In this document: positions 9,582 to 17,532 of the stretch, in pieces
Layout: the number at the start of each line of letters is the position of its first letter
Position numbering within the stretch: the stretch's first letter is position 1
Origin: Myxococcota bacterium
Lineage (GTDB): Bacteria > Myxococcota_A > Polyangia > Polyangiales > Polyangiaceae
Length of the DNA stretch: 64,000 nucleotides
Reading direction: 5' to 3'
Assembly (NCBI GenBank): GCA_963169915.1
Contig: CAUJEM010000091.1
Span: 62,001-126,000, forward strand
Notes under the pieces: model-generated
Seen by the model: only the letters and a program-made list of their open reading frames with translations
Databases searched by the model: none
What the model was told of the DNA's origin: nothing
Program-made: the position numbers and the translations under genes

Positions 9582-10016
9582 TCAGGGCTGGTCCGGCGCG
9601 GCGACGTCCGCTCCCGGAGACACGGCGAAGGCGATCTTCGCGACGCCCGCGCGCTTCAGCAGGTCTAGCACGTGGATGACGCGCCCGTGCTCCACCTTCT
9701 TGTCCGCGCGGATGACGGCGCGCAGCTCTTGGTTCTTGGCCTTGGCGTCCCTCGCGAGCTGGCTGATGGCTTCGTCGCTGGGCACGCTCTTGGAGTCCAC
9801 CATCGTCTTGCCATCGGCGCTCAGCTCCACGCTGAAGACGGTCTGGACGTCCTCCCCGCTGGCCGCCTTGGGCAGATCCATGGGCATGCCTTGGTTGACG
9901 ATGATGCGCGCGGTCACGATGAAGATGATGAGCAGCACGAGCGTGACGTCGACCAGCGGCGTCACGTTGATGCCGCTGATCATCCCGTCGTCGTCGTGTT
10001 GGGATCCGCCAGCCAT
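9582..10016 (-). CDS. exbD: ExbD/TolR biopolymer transport protein
   Basis: 144 aa: short cytoplasmic N-terminus, one membrane helix at about 14-40 (INVTPLVDVTLVLLIIFIVTA, containing the functional Asp), then a periplasmic domain (LSADGKTMVDSK, VIRADKKVEHGRVIHVLDLLKRAGV). With ExbB it forms the proton-driven stator for the TonB-like partner downstream. It starts 4 nt after the exbB stop. Confidence 0.93.
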   Translation of the reverse strand: MAGGSQHDDDGMISGINVTPLVDVTLVLLIIFIVTARIIVNQGMPMDLPKAASGEDVQTVFSVELSADGKTMVDSKSVPSDEAISQLARDAKAKNQELRAVIRADKKVEHGRVIHVLDLLKRAGVAKIAFAVSPGADVAAPDQP

Positions 10017-10020
10017 CGGC

Positions 10021-10716
10021 TCAGTCTCTGCTCTGCGGCGAGGTGGAGCCGCCCGCGGGCCGCTCGGCCGCGAGGTGCGCGAGCAAGACGCGGCTCAGCG
10101 CGTCCGTGTTGGCCAGGATGGAGCGCGCGTGGCGCTGGAACAGGTTGAACATGGCCACGGCGGGGATGGCCACGCCGATCCCGACGGCGGTGGCGACGAG
10201 CGCCTCGGCGATGGCCGCCATCACGGCGGTGGGGGCGCCGGCGCCGGAGGCCGCAGCGGCGCCGGCGGTGGCGCTCGTCTTGGCGAGCTCATCGAAGGCG
10301 CCCACGATGCCGATGACGGTGCCGAGCAGCCCGATGAAGGGAGCGTTGTTGCCCAAGGTGCCGAGGAAGGCCAGCCGCCGCTCGAGCTTGATGCGCTGGA
10401 GGGCAGAGGCGCCGGCCATGGCCTCCTCCGCCGCCTTCATGCCGTGGTCGGCCTCGAGCAGCCCCGCCAGGACGACCGCGGCCTCCGCGCTGGGTGAGGC
10501 CTCGAGCAGCTGACGCGCGCCCGCCTCGTCACCGGCGCGCAGCTTGTCGCGCAGCCCGGCGGCGAGGCGCGCCAGATCGTCGCGGAGCGCCCAGTAAAAC
10601 CACCCGCGCTCCAGCATGATGGCGACGGAGATGATGCTCAGCGCGATGAGGAGGTACATCACCCACGCTGCGCCGAAATTCGTCATCAGCTTCTGGAGCC
10701 ACTCGACCAAATTCAT
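10021..10716 (-). CDS. exbB: ExbB/TolQ/MotA proton channel protein
   Basis: 231 aa with three membrane helices: about 15-37, and two in the C-terminal half (LGNNAPFIGLLGTVIGIVGAF and AEALVATAVGIGVAIPAVAMFN), which are the MotA/TolQ/ExbB signature segments. It is the first gene of the exbB-exbD-tonB operon. It could also be called TolQ-like, but no TolA, TolB or Pal gene is adjacent. Confidence 0.93.
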   Translation of the reverse strand: MNLVEWLQKLMTNFGAAWVMYLLIALSIISVAIMLERGWFYWALRDDLARLAAGLRDKLRAGDEAGARQLLEASPSAEAAVVLAGLLEADHGMKAAEEAMAGASALQRIKLERRLAFLGTLGNNAPFIGLLGTVIGIVGAFDELAKTSATAGAAAASGAGAPTAVMAAIAEALVATAVGIGVAIPAVAMFNLFQRHARSILANTDALSRVLLAHLAAERPAGGSTSPQSRD

Positions 10717-10858
10717 GCTTGCTGCGTCCTGTTTGGCGTTGCCGAGGAGCCGCCCGGCACGGGACCGGCTCAGGGGTAAGCTGCGGAGCTAGCACGAAAC
10801 ATCGTGCCTGCGTGCTCGTCGGGAGAAGATCTTGGCGTTCCGGGTGCTGCTCGGGGGC

Positions 10859-11719
10859 TCAGGGCTTGGGAGGAGCGGGTCGGCGCGCCCGCTGGGCTGG
10901 CCGCTCGGCCCCGGACCGTGGCGCCTTCCCCACGCGCTGGGGAGGGGCCTTGGGCGGGCGCAGCCGCTGGTGCTGCTCCGCGCAGCACCGAAACCCGATG
11001 GAGTAGTCCCGATAGTTCGGCGAGTGGGCGCGGGTGACGTACTGGCAGCCGTCCCCATTGAGGTGGGTGTCGAGGTAGTAGCCACCCCGGAAGGTGCCGG
11101 ACGGGTCCGCGGTCCACTCGTGGAGGTTACCGACGAGGTCCGCGACGCCGTTGGGGTTCTTGCAGCGGCGGAAGCGCCCCGTCTTGGCGAGGGACCCCGG
11201 CACTTGGTTGAGCCGAGGATCGTTCATCAGCTCGAACGTGAAGAGCTCCGTCGCGGGCTTGCCGTGGAGGCGTAGGAGCGGAGACACCCCGTGGTCGTTG
11301 CAGCGCCCCGCCTTCTCCTTCGGGCCATAGGGGTACGCGCGCTGCTGCTGCCCGCGGCAGGCGAGCAGCCACTCCTCGTCCGTACAGAGCCGCTTGCCGG
11401 CCTCCGCGCACGCGGAGGCCGCCTCGCGCTGGGTGATGTAGGCCTGAGGGCTCACCCCGGCCCGTGAGCGCGCCTTGACCCGCGCGCCGCCCACTGGAAA
11501 AAACGGGGAGTGGGCGCCGCGCTCGCGGCCACGCTCATCGAGCCGCACCAGGCTGCCCTCGTAACGATCGATGCAGGCGCGACCCACGCGCGCCATGTCC
11601 GAGGGGCACGCGGGGCGGGCCGCCACGGCGCTGGGTGCCTGCGCCAGCGCTGCCCCGAGCAGGACCAGGGCGGCCCCCACCGGCGAGCGAGTGATGTCGG
11701 CGGCGCTGACGAGCCTCAT
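10859..11719 (-). CDS. Sulfatase-modifying-factor (SUMF1/EgtB/PvdO)-fold secreted protein
   Basis: 286 aa. Cleavable signal-like N-terminus (ALVLLGAALAQAPSAVAARPA), then an FGE-sulfatase-like fold: CIDRYEGSLV, RLCTDEEWLLACRG, DLVGNLHEWTAD, FRGGYYLDT, DYSIGFRCC. The fold is clear, but the catalytic surroundings differ from true formylglycine-generating enzymes: the RGGSW box reads RGGYY. It may be a structural or other member of the superfamily, as is common in Myxococcota. No sulfatase gene is adjacent. Confidence 0.8.
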   Translation of the reverse strand: MRLVSAADITRSPVGAALVLLGAALAQAPSAVAARPACPSDMARVGRACIDRYEGSLVRLDERGRERGAHSPFFPVGGARVKARSRAGVSPQAYITQREAASACAEAGKRLCTDEEWLLACRGQQQRAYPYGPKEKAGRCNDHGVSPLLRLHGKPATELFTFELMNDPRLNQVPGSLAKTGRFRRCKNPNGVADLVGNLHEWTADPSGTFRGGYYLDTHLNGDGCQYVTRAHSPNYRDYSIGFRCCAEQHQRLRPPKAPPQRVGKAPRSGAERPAQRARRPAPPKP

Positions 11720-11776
11720 GTCTGGCCAACCTTGGCGACGCCCGAGCTGGTGGTCAAGTGGCGCTCCCGGGCCGGC

Positions 11777-13255
11777 TCAGAGCTCGTGCGGCATGAGATC
11801 TTGCGGGGAGCGAAACGACTGCTGCGGAGAGTAGCCGAGCAGGCAGGAGACGCGCCGCGTGTAGACGTCCGCGTAGGTGTCCACCTGGAGCCCGAAGCTG
11901 GAGCGCTCGTTGTGATCTTTCAGTAGGGAGCCCCACCAGGGATGAAAGCGCCGGTCGACCTCCTGCTTGAGCTCGCTCTCTTCGCGAGCGTTGGCGCGCA
12001 GGCGCCCGCGCACCTGCTCGAGCAGCTTCTTGATGCGGAGCTGCTCGGCCTTGCCGCTCGCGTCCGGCTGCCGCCCGTACTCCTTGAAGCGCGCCTGGAG
12101 AAACCGCAGCTCGTCCTCGAAGCGCTCGCGCAGCTCCTCGAGCTGCCGTAGTCGGGAGAGCTGCGGCTGGCAGGCGTGGTGTGCTGCGAGCTCCTGTCCC
12201 AGCTCCGGGATGATCATCGCCGTGCGCCACGACGACTCCTTCTTGGAGCGGAGCATGTCGCCGTAGACGTGGTCTCCGACGTACAGCACGTTGCTCCCGG
12301 TGAGCGCGAGCAAGCGCTCGAAGTCCGTGAGCGACCCGCCCTCGTAGATCTTGCCACGCTCGAGCCGGCCCCGCAGGTGCCGCAGGACCTCGCCGTCGTG
12401 CTCGAGCAGCGGGCTGCCCTCCTGAAACCAGTGGGGCTTGCTCGCCCCAACGACGATGGCATCGAAGTAGTGGCGCCAAGACGGGTACTCCGGCAGCGCG
12501 CGATCCAGCACGCTGCCCAGCGCCCCGTCCGTGAAGGAGTAGGGGGAATTGGTGAGGAGGAAGAGCCGTTTGCCGGCGGACCGCAGCTTGTGCAGCGTGA
12601 CCGCCAGCAGCGGGTCTCGCTCGATGTAGCGCGCGGGCTCGGCGAGGATGGCCTCGTGGATGGAGCCGTCACGGTGAGCGTCGTCGATGCTGGTGCGGAT
12701 GTCCCGCCACAGCCGCTCGAAGTCCACGCTCTCCCCGCGCGCCTCGAGCGCGTCGATGACGCCCACGTAGGTGCTCACCTCCGAGAGCGCGAACAGCGTG
12801 TCCAGCCAGTGGTAGCGCGACGTGTGGGGACGGATGCGCCGAGAGTGGTAGAGCTCCTCCAGCTCGCCCTGGCTGAGGCGCCGCGTGCCGTGGTAGCCCA
12901 CGGTCACCACCTTGTAGCGGTTCATCTTCAAGACGTGGCCGTGGCGCTTGTCCACCAGCAGCCCGCGGATACCAAAGCCGACGTCGAAGCTGAGCGTCCG
13001 CAGCAGCGGGGGCCAACCTCGCGCGACGAGGCGCTCGACCGTGTGCTGGATCTGGAGCGCGTCGAGCGTGCCCTGGCGATAAATGACCAGGGTGTAGTCC
13101 ATGTCGAAGCCGACCCAGTCGATCCCCGTCAGCTGGAGGTTGCGGTTGACGAACACGCGATCGGCCCGGGCGATACGCGGGGACTCTTCCAGCTCATCGA
13201 GCCCGGGCAAGGGGAGGGCGAGCTGTCCGGGCTCCGGCGGGCGCTTGATGAGCAT
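11777..13255 (-). CDS. HAD-IG family 5'-nucleotidase
   Basis: 492 aa, similar in size and text to the cytosolic purine 5'-nucleotidase (cN-II) group of the HAD superfamily. Motif I is D51-M-D53-Y-T55 (GFDMDYTLV), with D51 the predicted nucleophile. Later motifs are LFLLTNSPYSFTDGAL and NVLYVGDHVYGDML (acidic motif IV). Expected reaction: dephosphorylation of IMP/GMP-type nucleotides. It lies 9 nt downstream of the dipeptide epimerase gene's stop and is probably co-transcribed with it. Confidence 0.88.
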   Translation of the reverse strand: MLIKRPPEPGQLALPLPGLDELEESPRIARADRVFVNRNLQLTGIDWVGFDMDYTLVIYRQGTLDALQIQHTVERLVARGWPPLLRTLSFDVGFGIRGLLVDKRHGHVLKMNRYKVVTVGYHGTRRLSQGELEELYHSRRIRPHTSRYHWLDTLFALSEVSTYVGVIDALEARGESVDFERLWRDIRTSIDDAHRDGSIHEAILAEPARYIERDPLLAVTLHKLRSAGKRLFLLTNSPYSFTDGALGSVLDRALPEYPSWRHYFDAIVVGASKPHWFQEGSPLLEHDGEVLRHLRGRLERGKIYEGGSLTDFERLLALTGSNVLYVGDHVYGDMLRSKKESSWRTAMIIPELGQELAAHHACQPQLSRLRQLEELRERFEDELRFLQARFKEYGRQPDASGKAEQLRIKKLLEQVRGRLRANAREESELKQEVDRRFHPWWGSLLKDHNERSSFGLQVDTYADVYTRRVSCLLGYSPQQSFRSPQDLMPHEL

Positions 13256-13264
13256 GGCGCGCCC

Positions 13265-14332
13265 TCAGCGTATCACGTCTACCCCGTGCCCATGCTCCAC
13301 GTCCTCGAGGCTCAACGTGGCGCCGTCTTGGAGCCACCCGCCGCGCGTCGGCTCCTCCGCGAGGAACATCGGCGTGTCCAGGTCCACGTAACGGAAGCCC
13401 CCGAGCCCGCACGCCAAGCTGGCGGAGACGCCCATCGCGAGCTTGGACTCCACCATCCCACCGATCATCAGCTCGAGGCCATGGGCGCGCGCCGCGAGCG
13501 CCATGTCGAGCGCCTCGGCGACGCCGCACTTGGTGATCTTGAGGTTGATCACGTCCACCGCCCGCGCTCGAGCCAGGGCGGCGACGTCGCGGGCGCTCTG
13601 GGCGCTCTCGTCGGCGGCGACCTGGAGCCCGCCCTCGCGCACCCGGCGGAGGCCGTCCCAATCGTCCTTGGGCGTGGGCTGCTCGAAGAGCACCAGGCGG
13701 TGACGCTCGCGGCCGAGGCTCGCCGCGAGCTCCAGCGCCTCTGCCGCGCTCAGGCTCGCGTTGGCGTCGAGCAGGAGCTCGGCCTCGGGCGCCACCGCCA
13801 GGGTCGCGCGGAGCCGCGCGACGTCGTGCTCGAGCGGGGCCCCGCCCACCTTCACCTTCAGGCGAGTGAAGCCCGCCGCCACCGCGCGCCGCGCCCCCTC
13901 CGTGGTCGCCGCGACGCTGCCCGTCGGGAGCGTGATGTCCGTGACGAGGCGGGCCTCGTGGCCGCCGAAGAACGCTCGCAGCGACAGCCGTGCGCGTCGG
14001 CACCAGGCGTCGAGCAGCGCGCTCTCCACCGCGCAGCGGGCGCTCGGCGCGAGCTCGGCCTCAGTGAGCTCGCGCGCCCGGCGCCGCCAGTCGAGCGCCG
14101 AGCGCCCCACCATGAGCCCGCGGGCGCGCGAGAGATCTTCGAGCGCCTGGCGCTGGGTCTCGCCGTTGACGGCGGGGAAGGGCGCGGCCTCACCGAGGCC
14201 GAAGGTGCCGTCGTCCAGCTCGAGCCGGCACCAGGCGTTGGCGGCGAGGTGCTGCGCCCCCCCGGCGATGCCGAAGGGCTCCCGGAGCTTCAAGTCCCAC
14301 GCCGCGGCCTCCAGCCCGATGATGGTGCTCAT
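13265..14332 (-). CDS. Dipeptide (L-Ala-D/L-Glu type) epimerase, enolase superfamily
   Basis: 355 aa from the ATG at 14332. Capping domain at 1-120, then a TIM barrel with the catalytic K159-V-K161, metal ligands D189, E217 and D241 (LLLDA, FEQP, ADES) and the second lysine pair in NLKITKCG (265-268). The D317-L-D319 motif near the C-terminus is typical of dipeptide epimerases rather than o-succinylbenzoate synthases. Likely role: recycling of murein-derived peptides. The frame stays open upstream to 14824, but family alignment and a TACCCT hexamer 8 nt upstream support 14332. Confidence 0.88.
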   Translation of the reverse strand: MSTIIGLEAAAWDLKLREPFGIAGGAQHLAANAWCRLELDDGTFGLGEAAPFPAVNGETQRQALEDLSRARGLMVGRSALDWRRRARELTEAELAPSARCAVESALLDAWCRRARLSLRAFFGGHEARLVTDITLPTGSVAATTEGARRAVAAGFTRLKVKVGGAPLEHDVARLRATLAVAPEAELLLDANASLSAAEALELAASLGRERHRLVLFEQPTPKDDWDGLRRVREGGLQVAADESAQSARDVAALARARAVDVINLKITKCGVAEALDMALAARAHGLELMIGGMVESKLAMGVSASLACGLGGFRYVDLDTPMFLAEEPTRGGWLQDGATLSLEDVEHGHGVDVIR

Positions 14333-14340
14333 GCTGAGGG

Positions 14341-14346
14341 AGGGTA
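14341..14346 (-). promoter_or_regulatory. -10-like hexamer of the epimerase gene
   Basis: TACCCT on the minus strand, 8 nt upstream of the ATG at 14332. The divergent gene at 14393 has its own hexamer 30 nt away. Confidence 0.4.
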
Positions 14347-14376
14347 GCCGCCGTCGCCAGCGGGGGCGAGCGGGGC

Positions 14377-14382
14377 TAGGGT
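14377..14382 (+). promoter_or_regulatory. -10-like hexamer of the glutamine amidotransferase gene
   Basis: TAGGGT ends 10 nt before the ATG at 14393. The in-frame GTG at 14381 overlaps the hexamer, so it is not favoured as the start. Confidence 0.4.
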
Positions 14383-14392
14383 GGGCGGCGTC

Positions 14393-15097
14393 ATGCAGCC
14401 CATCGTCGTGCTCGTCACGGGGGAGCCCATCGCCGCCGTCGAGCGGCAGCGCGGGAGCTTCTCCGCGCTGTTTCGCGGGGTCCCTGGCACGCCGCCCGTC
14501 GAGTGGCGCGACGTGGACGTCCGCAGCGCCGATCCCCCGCCGCTCGCGCAGGTGGGGGCGGCGCTCATCACCGGCTCGCCGGCGAGCGTGATGGAGCGCG
14601 CGCCGTGGATGCTGCGCGCGGAGGCTTGGCTCCGCGGCGCGGTGGCCGCGAAGGTGCCCGTGCTGGGCGTGTGCTTCGGGCACCAGCTCCTCGGCAGCGC
14701 GCTCGGTGGCCGCGTGGAGCGCAACCCCAGAGGCCGTGAGCTCGGGACGGTGGAGCTGCGCCTGCACGAGACGGACGAGGTCGTCCGTGCGCGCGGCGCG
14801 ACGCTCTCGGTGAACATGAGCCACGGCGACGCCGTGACGCGGCTACCGGAGGGGGCGCGCTCGCTCGCGTCGACGGCGCTCACGGAGCACGCGGCGGTGC
14901 GCTTCGGCCCCCGCGTGTGGGGGCTGCAGTTTCACCCGGAGTTCGACGCCGCGGTCGTGCGGGCCTACGTCGAGGCGCGGCGTGAGGCGATGCAAGCAGA
15001 GGGCTTGGACGCCGAGGCCGCCTGGGCCAGCGCGCGAGACTGCCCCGAGGGCGCGGCGATCTTGGTCAACTTCTTGGGGCTGGCCTCGGCGGGCTAG
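14393..15097 (+). CDS. Class I glutamine amidotransferase (GMP synthase-like)
   Basis: 234 aa, a stand-alone GATase1 domain. The nucleophile elbow GVCFGHQLLGSALGG gives the catalytic Cys, and LQFHPEFD carries the His/Glu of the triad. There is no synthetase domain, so it resembles the GuaA-like free-standing amidotransferases whose substrate is often unknown. It ends convergently with an acyl-CoA dehydrogenase gene; both stop codons share the CTAG at 15094-15097. Confidence 0.9.
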   Translation: MQPIVVLVTGEPIAAVERQRGSFSALFRGVPGTPPVEWRDVDVRSADPPPLAQVGAALITGSPASVMERAPWMLRAEAWLRGAVAAKVPVLGVCFGHQLLGSALGGRVERNPRGRELGTVELRLHETDEVVRARGATLSVNMSHGDAVTRLPEGARSLASTALTEHAAVRFGPRVWGLQFHPEFDAAVVRAYVEARREAMQAEGLDAEAAWASARDCPEGAAILVNFLGLASAG

Positions 15098-16248
15098 TCG
15101 AGCGGCGCGAAGCCGGGGAGCCGCGCGAAGCGCTCCACGTGGTACTGCTCGTCACCGCACAGCGTGCTCAGCGTGTGGTGACGCTTGAAGTACAAGCCGA
15201 CGTCGTGCTCGTCCGTCACGCCGATGCCGCCATGGAGCTGGATGGCTTGGCGGACCACGAAGCCGCCGCTGGTGGCGAGCGTCACCTTGGCCGCGCTGAG
15301 GGCGCGCTGCCGCTCCCCCACGTCGGCCGCGGAGGCCTTGATCATGGCGAGGATGGCCGTGCTCTTGGCGAGCTCCACCTCGACGAACATGTCGACGCAG
15401 CGGTGCTGCAGCGCCTGGAAGCTGCCGATGGGGGCGCCGAATTGCTTGCGCTCCGTCAGGTAGTGGCGCGTCATCTCCAGGACCGCGCGCAGCAGCCCCG
15501 CGCCCTCCGCGCACGTGCCCGCGGCGCCATGGTCCAAGGCCAGCTCCAGGCTCTTCCAGCCCTGGCCGGCCTCTCCCAGCAGCGCGTCGGGCGGCACGAT
15601 CACGTCGCGCAAGCGGAGGGTGGCGCCCTTGTGGCCGTCCATGAACTCCAAGCGCTGCCGCTCGAGCCCGGTGGCGGAGGGCTCCACGACGAAGAGCGAG
15701 ATACCGTCCAGATCCCGCTGCGCGCCGTTGGTGCGAGCGCTGACGATCAGCGCGTCCGCGGCGTGTCCGACCGGCACGAGCGTCTTTTCCCCCGTCAGGA
15801 GCCAGGAGCCGTCCGCCCGCCGCTCGGCGCGCGTGCTGACGTCGAAGGCGTCGAAGCGCGCTTGGCGCTCGGTGTGGGCCAGGGTCAGCACCGTCTCCCC
15901 CGCCACCATGGGGGCGAGCCACCGCTGCTGCTGCGCGTCGCTGCCAGCGTGGAGCAGCGCCGTACCCGCCAGCAGCACGCTCTCGAGGTAAGGCTCGGGC
16001 ACCAGCGTCGCCCCGAGCTGCTCGAGCACGAGCGTCGCCTCTTGCACGCCCAGGCCCGCGCCGCCCACCGCCTCTGGGAACATGACGCCCAGCCAGCCGA
16101 GCTCCCCCATCTGCCTCCACACGCCGCGATCGAAGCCCTCCTCGGTGGCGCGGAGCTCGCGAAATCGCGTGGTGGGGGAGTCCTTGCGGGCGAAGCTCTG
16201 GACGGTGTCCACCAATAGCTTCTGATCGTCGGAAAGCTCGAAGTTCAT
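15094..16248 (-). CDS. Acyl-CoA dehydrogenase
   Basis: 384 aa, full length. Helical N-terminal domain (DQKLLVDTVQSFARKD), middle beta domain and C-terminal helical domain with HGGIGVTDEHDVGLYFKR, the usual FAD/ETF region signature. Oxidises an acyl-CoA to the enoyl-CoA with electrons passed to ETF. It lies 27 nt downstream of a second acyl-CoA dehydrogenase gene, and the two may form an alpha2beta2-type heteromer as seen in actinobacterial and proteobacterial steroid or branched-chain degradation pairs; this is inference from pairing. Confidence 0.9.
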   Translation of the reverse strand: MNFELSDDQKLLVDTVQSFARKDSPTTRFRELRATEEGFDRGVWRQMGELGWLGVMFPEAVGGAGLGVQEATLVLEQLGATLVPEPYLESVLLAGTALLHAGSDAQQQRWLAPMVAGETVLTLAHTERQARFDAFDVSTRAERRADGSWLLTGEKTLVPVGHAADALIVSARTNGAQRDLDGISLFVVEPSATGLERQRLEFMDGHKGATLRLRDVIVPPDALLGEAGQGWKSLELALDHGAAGTCAEGAGLLRAVLEMTRHYLTERKQFGAPIGSFQALQHRCVDMFVEVELAKSTAILAMIKASAADVGERQRALSAAKVTLATSGGFVVRQAIQLHGGIGVTDEHDVGLYFKRHHTLSTLCGDEQYHVERFARLPGFAPLD

Positions 16249-16275
16249 CGGTTGGTGACTCCGGTGGCGAGGGGC

Positions 16276-17457
16276 TCAGGCGGGCAGGCCAAGGATGAAC
16301 TTGGCGATGATGTTCTTCTGGATCTCGTTCGAGCCCGCGTAGATGGTGGCTGCCCGGATGTAGTTGAACTGCGGCGCGATGGACTGCTCGCGCGCCGGGA
16401 TGGTCCCCTCCGGGTTGTTCCAAGAGAGGGAGTCGTGGCCCATGATCTCCATGGCGAGGTCGAAGCAGGCCTGCTGGATCTCGGTGCCGCGCAGCTTCAG
16501 AATGCTCGACTCCGGCCCGGGCGCGTGCCCCAGCTGAGCGGCAGCAACGGTGCGATAGTTAGCCATTTTCAGCGCCTCCAGCTGGATCTCCAGGCGCGCT
16601 ATCTTCGCGCGGTAGCCGGCGTCCTCCAGCAGCGGGCGACCACCGAGCCAGGTGTCCTTGGCGATGAGCTTGATCCGGCGGATCATCCTGGAGCTGATCC
16701 CGACGCCGGCCACCAGCGTGCGCTCGTGACCGAGCAAGGCCTTGGCGTAGGTCCAGCCCTGGTTCAGCTCTCCCACGAGGTTCTCCTTCGGCACCTTCAC
16801 GCCCTCGAACCACGTCTCGCAGAACGCGGGGGTCCCGCCGGTGGTGAGGAAGGGCTTGACCGTGATCCCGGGCGTCTTCATGTCGCAGAGGATGAAGCTG
16901 ATGCCCGCCTGCGGCTTGCCCTCGGGCTGAGTGCGCGCCAGGACGAAGATGTGATCGGCGTACTGGGCGTAGGTGGTCCAGGTCTTCTGGCCGTCCAAGA
17001 TGAAGTGGCCTGCGCCGTCGTCGACGGCGCGGAGCTGGAGCGACGCCAGGTCGCTGCCGCTGTTGGGCTCGGAGTAGCCCTGGCACCACACCTCTTCACC
17101 GCTCAAGATTTTGGGCAAGTAGCGCGCCTTTTGCTGCTCGTTTCCAAACTGGATGAGCAGCGGCCCCACCATGGACACGCCGAACGGGCTCAGCACGGGC
17201 GCCCCCATCGCCTCCAGCTCCTCCGCGAAGATGAAGCGGCGCGTGGAGTCCCAGCCGGGGCCCCCGTAGGCCGCTGGCCAGTGCGGCGCGACCCAGCCCT
17301 TGGACGCGAGCACTCGGTGCCACTGCATGATCTCGTCGTGCTCGAAGTGCGCGTCCACCTCGGCCTTCGCGCGAAGCGCCGCCGGCATGGCCGCGCGGAG
17401 GCCTGCGCGCACCTCGCGGCGGAAGGCCTCGTGTTCGGGCGAGTACGTCATATCCAT
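16276..17457 (-). CDS. Acyl-CoA dehydrogenase
   Basis: 393 aa. N-terminal TYSPEHEAFRREVRAGL, central GYSEPNSGSDLASLQLRAV (the FAD/substrate motif, catalytic-type GSD), and YAGSNEIQKNIIAKFILGLP at the end, which matches the FadE-type acyl-CoA dehydrogenase C-terminus. A strong Shine-Dalgarno (GAGGAG) precedes the ATG at 17457, in contrast to many neighbours. First gene of a two-gene dehydrogenase operon. Confidence 0.92.
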   Translation of the reverse strand: MDMTYSPEHEAFRREVRAGLRAAMPAALRAKAEVDAHFEHDEIMQWHRVLASKGWVAPHWPAAYGGPGWDSTRRFIFAEELEAMGAPVLSPFGVSMVGPLLIQFGNEQQKARYLPKILSGEEVWCQGYSEPNSGSDLASLQLRAVDDGAGHFILDGQKTWTTYAQYADHIFVLARTQPEGKPQAGISFILCDMKTPGITVKPFLTTGGTPAFCETWFEGVKVPKENLVGELNQGWTYAKALLGHERTLVAGVGISSRMIRRIKLIAKDTWLGGRPLLEDAGYRAKIARLEIQLEALKMANYRTVAAAQLGHAPGPESSILKLRGTEIQQACFDLAMEIMGHDSLSWNNPEGTIPAREQSIAPQFNYIRAATIYAGSNEIQKNIIAKFILGLPA

Positions 17458-17532
17458 ATGAGTTGACTCCTCGGGGTGGCGCGAGCTGGGCGCGCCGCGC
17501 GAGACGTTACCACGACCTCGGGAGCCGCTCGA

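Noticed and set aside
10021-10716. TolQ of a Tol-Pal system
   Set aside because: No tolA, tolB or pal nearby, and the third gene is TonB-like, so exbB is the better name.
12176-14347. Open frame of over 700 codons on the plus strand
   Set aside because: It runs antisense across two recognised minus-strand enzymes (HAD nucleotidase and dipeptide epimerase) and has shadow-type composition.
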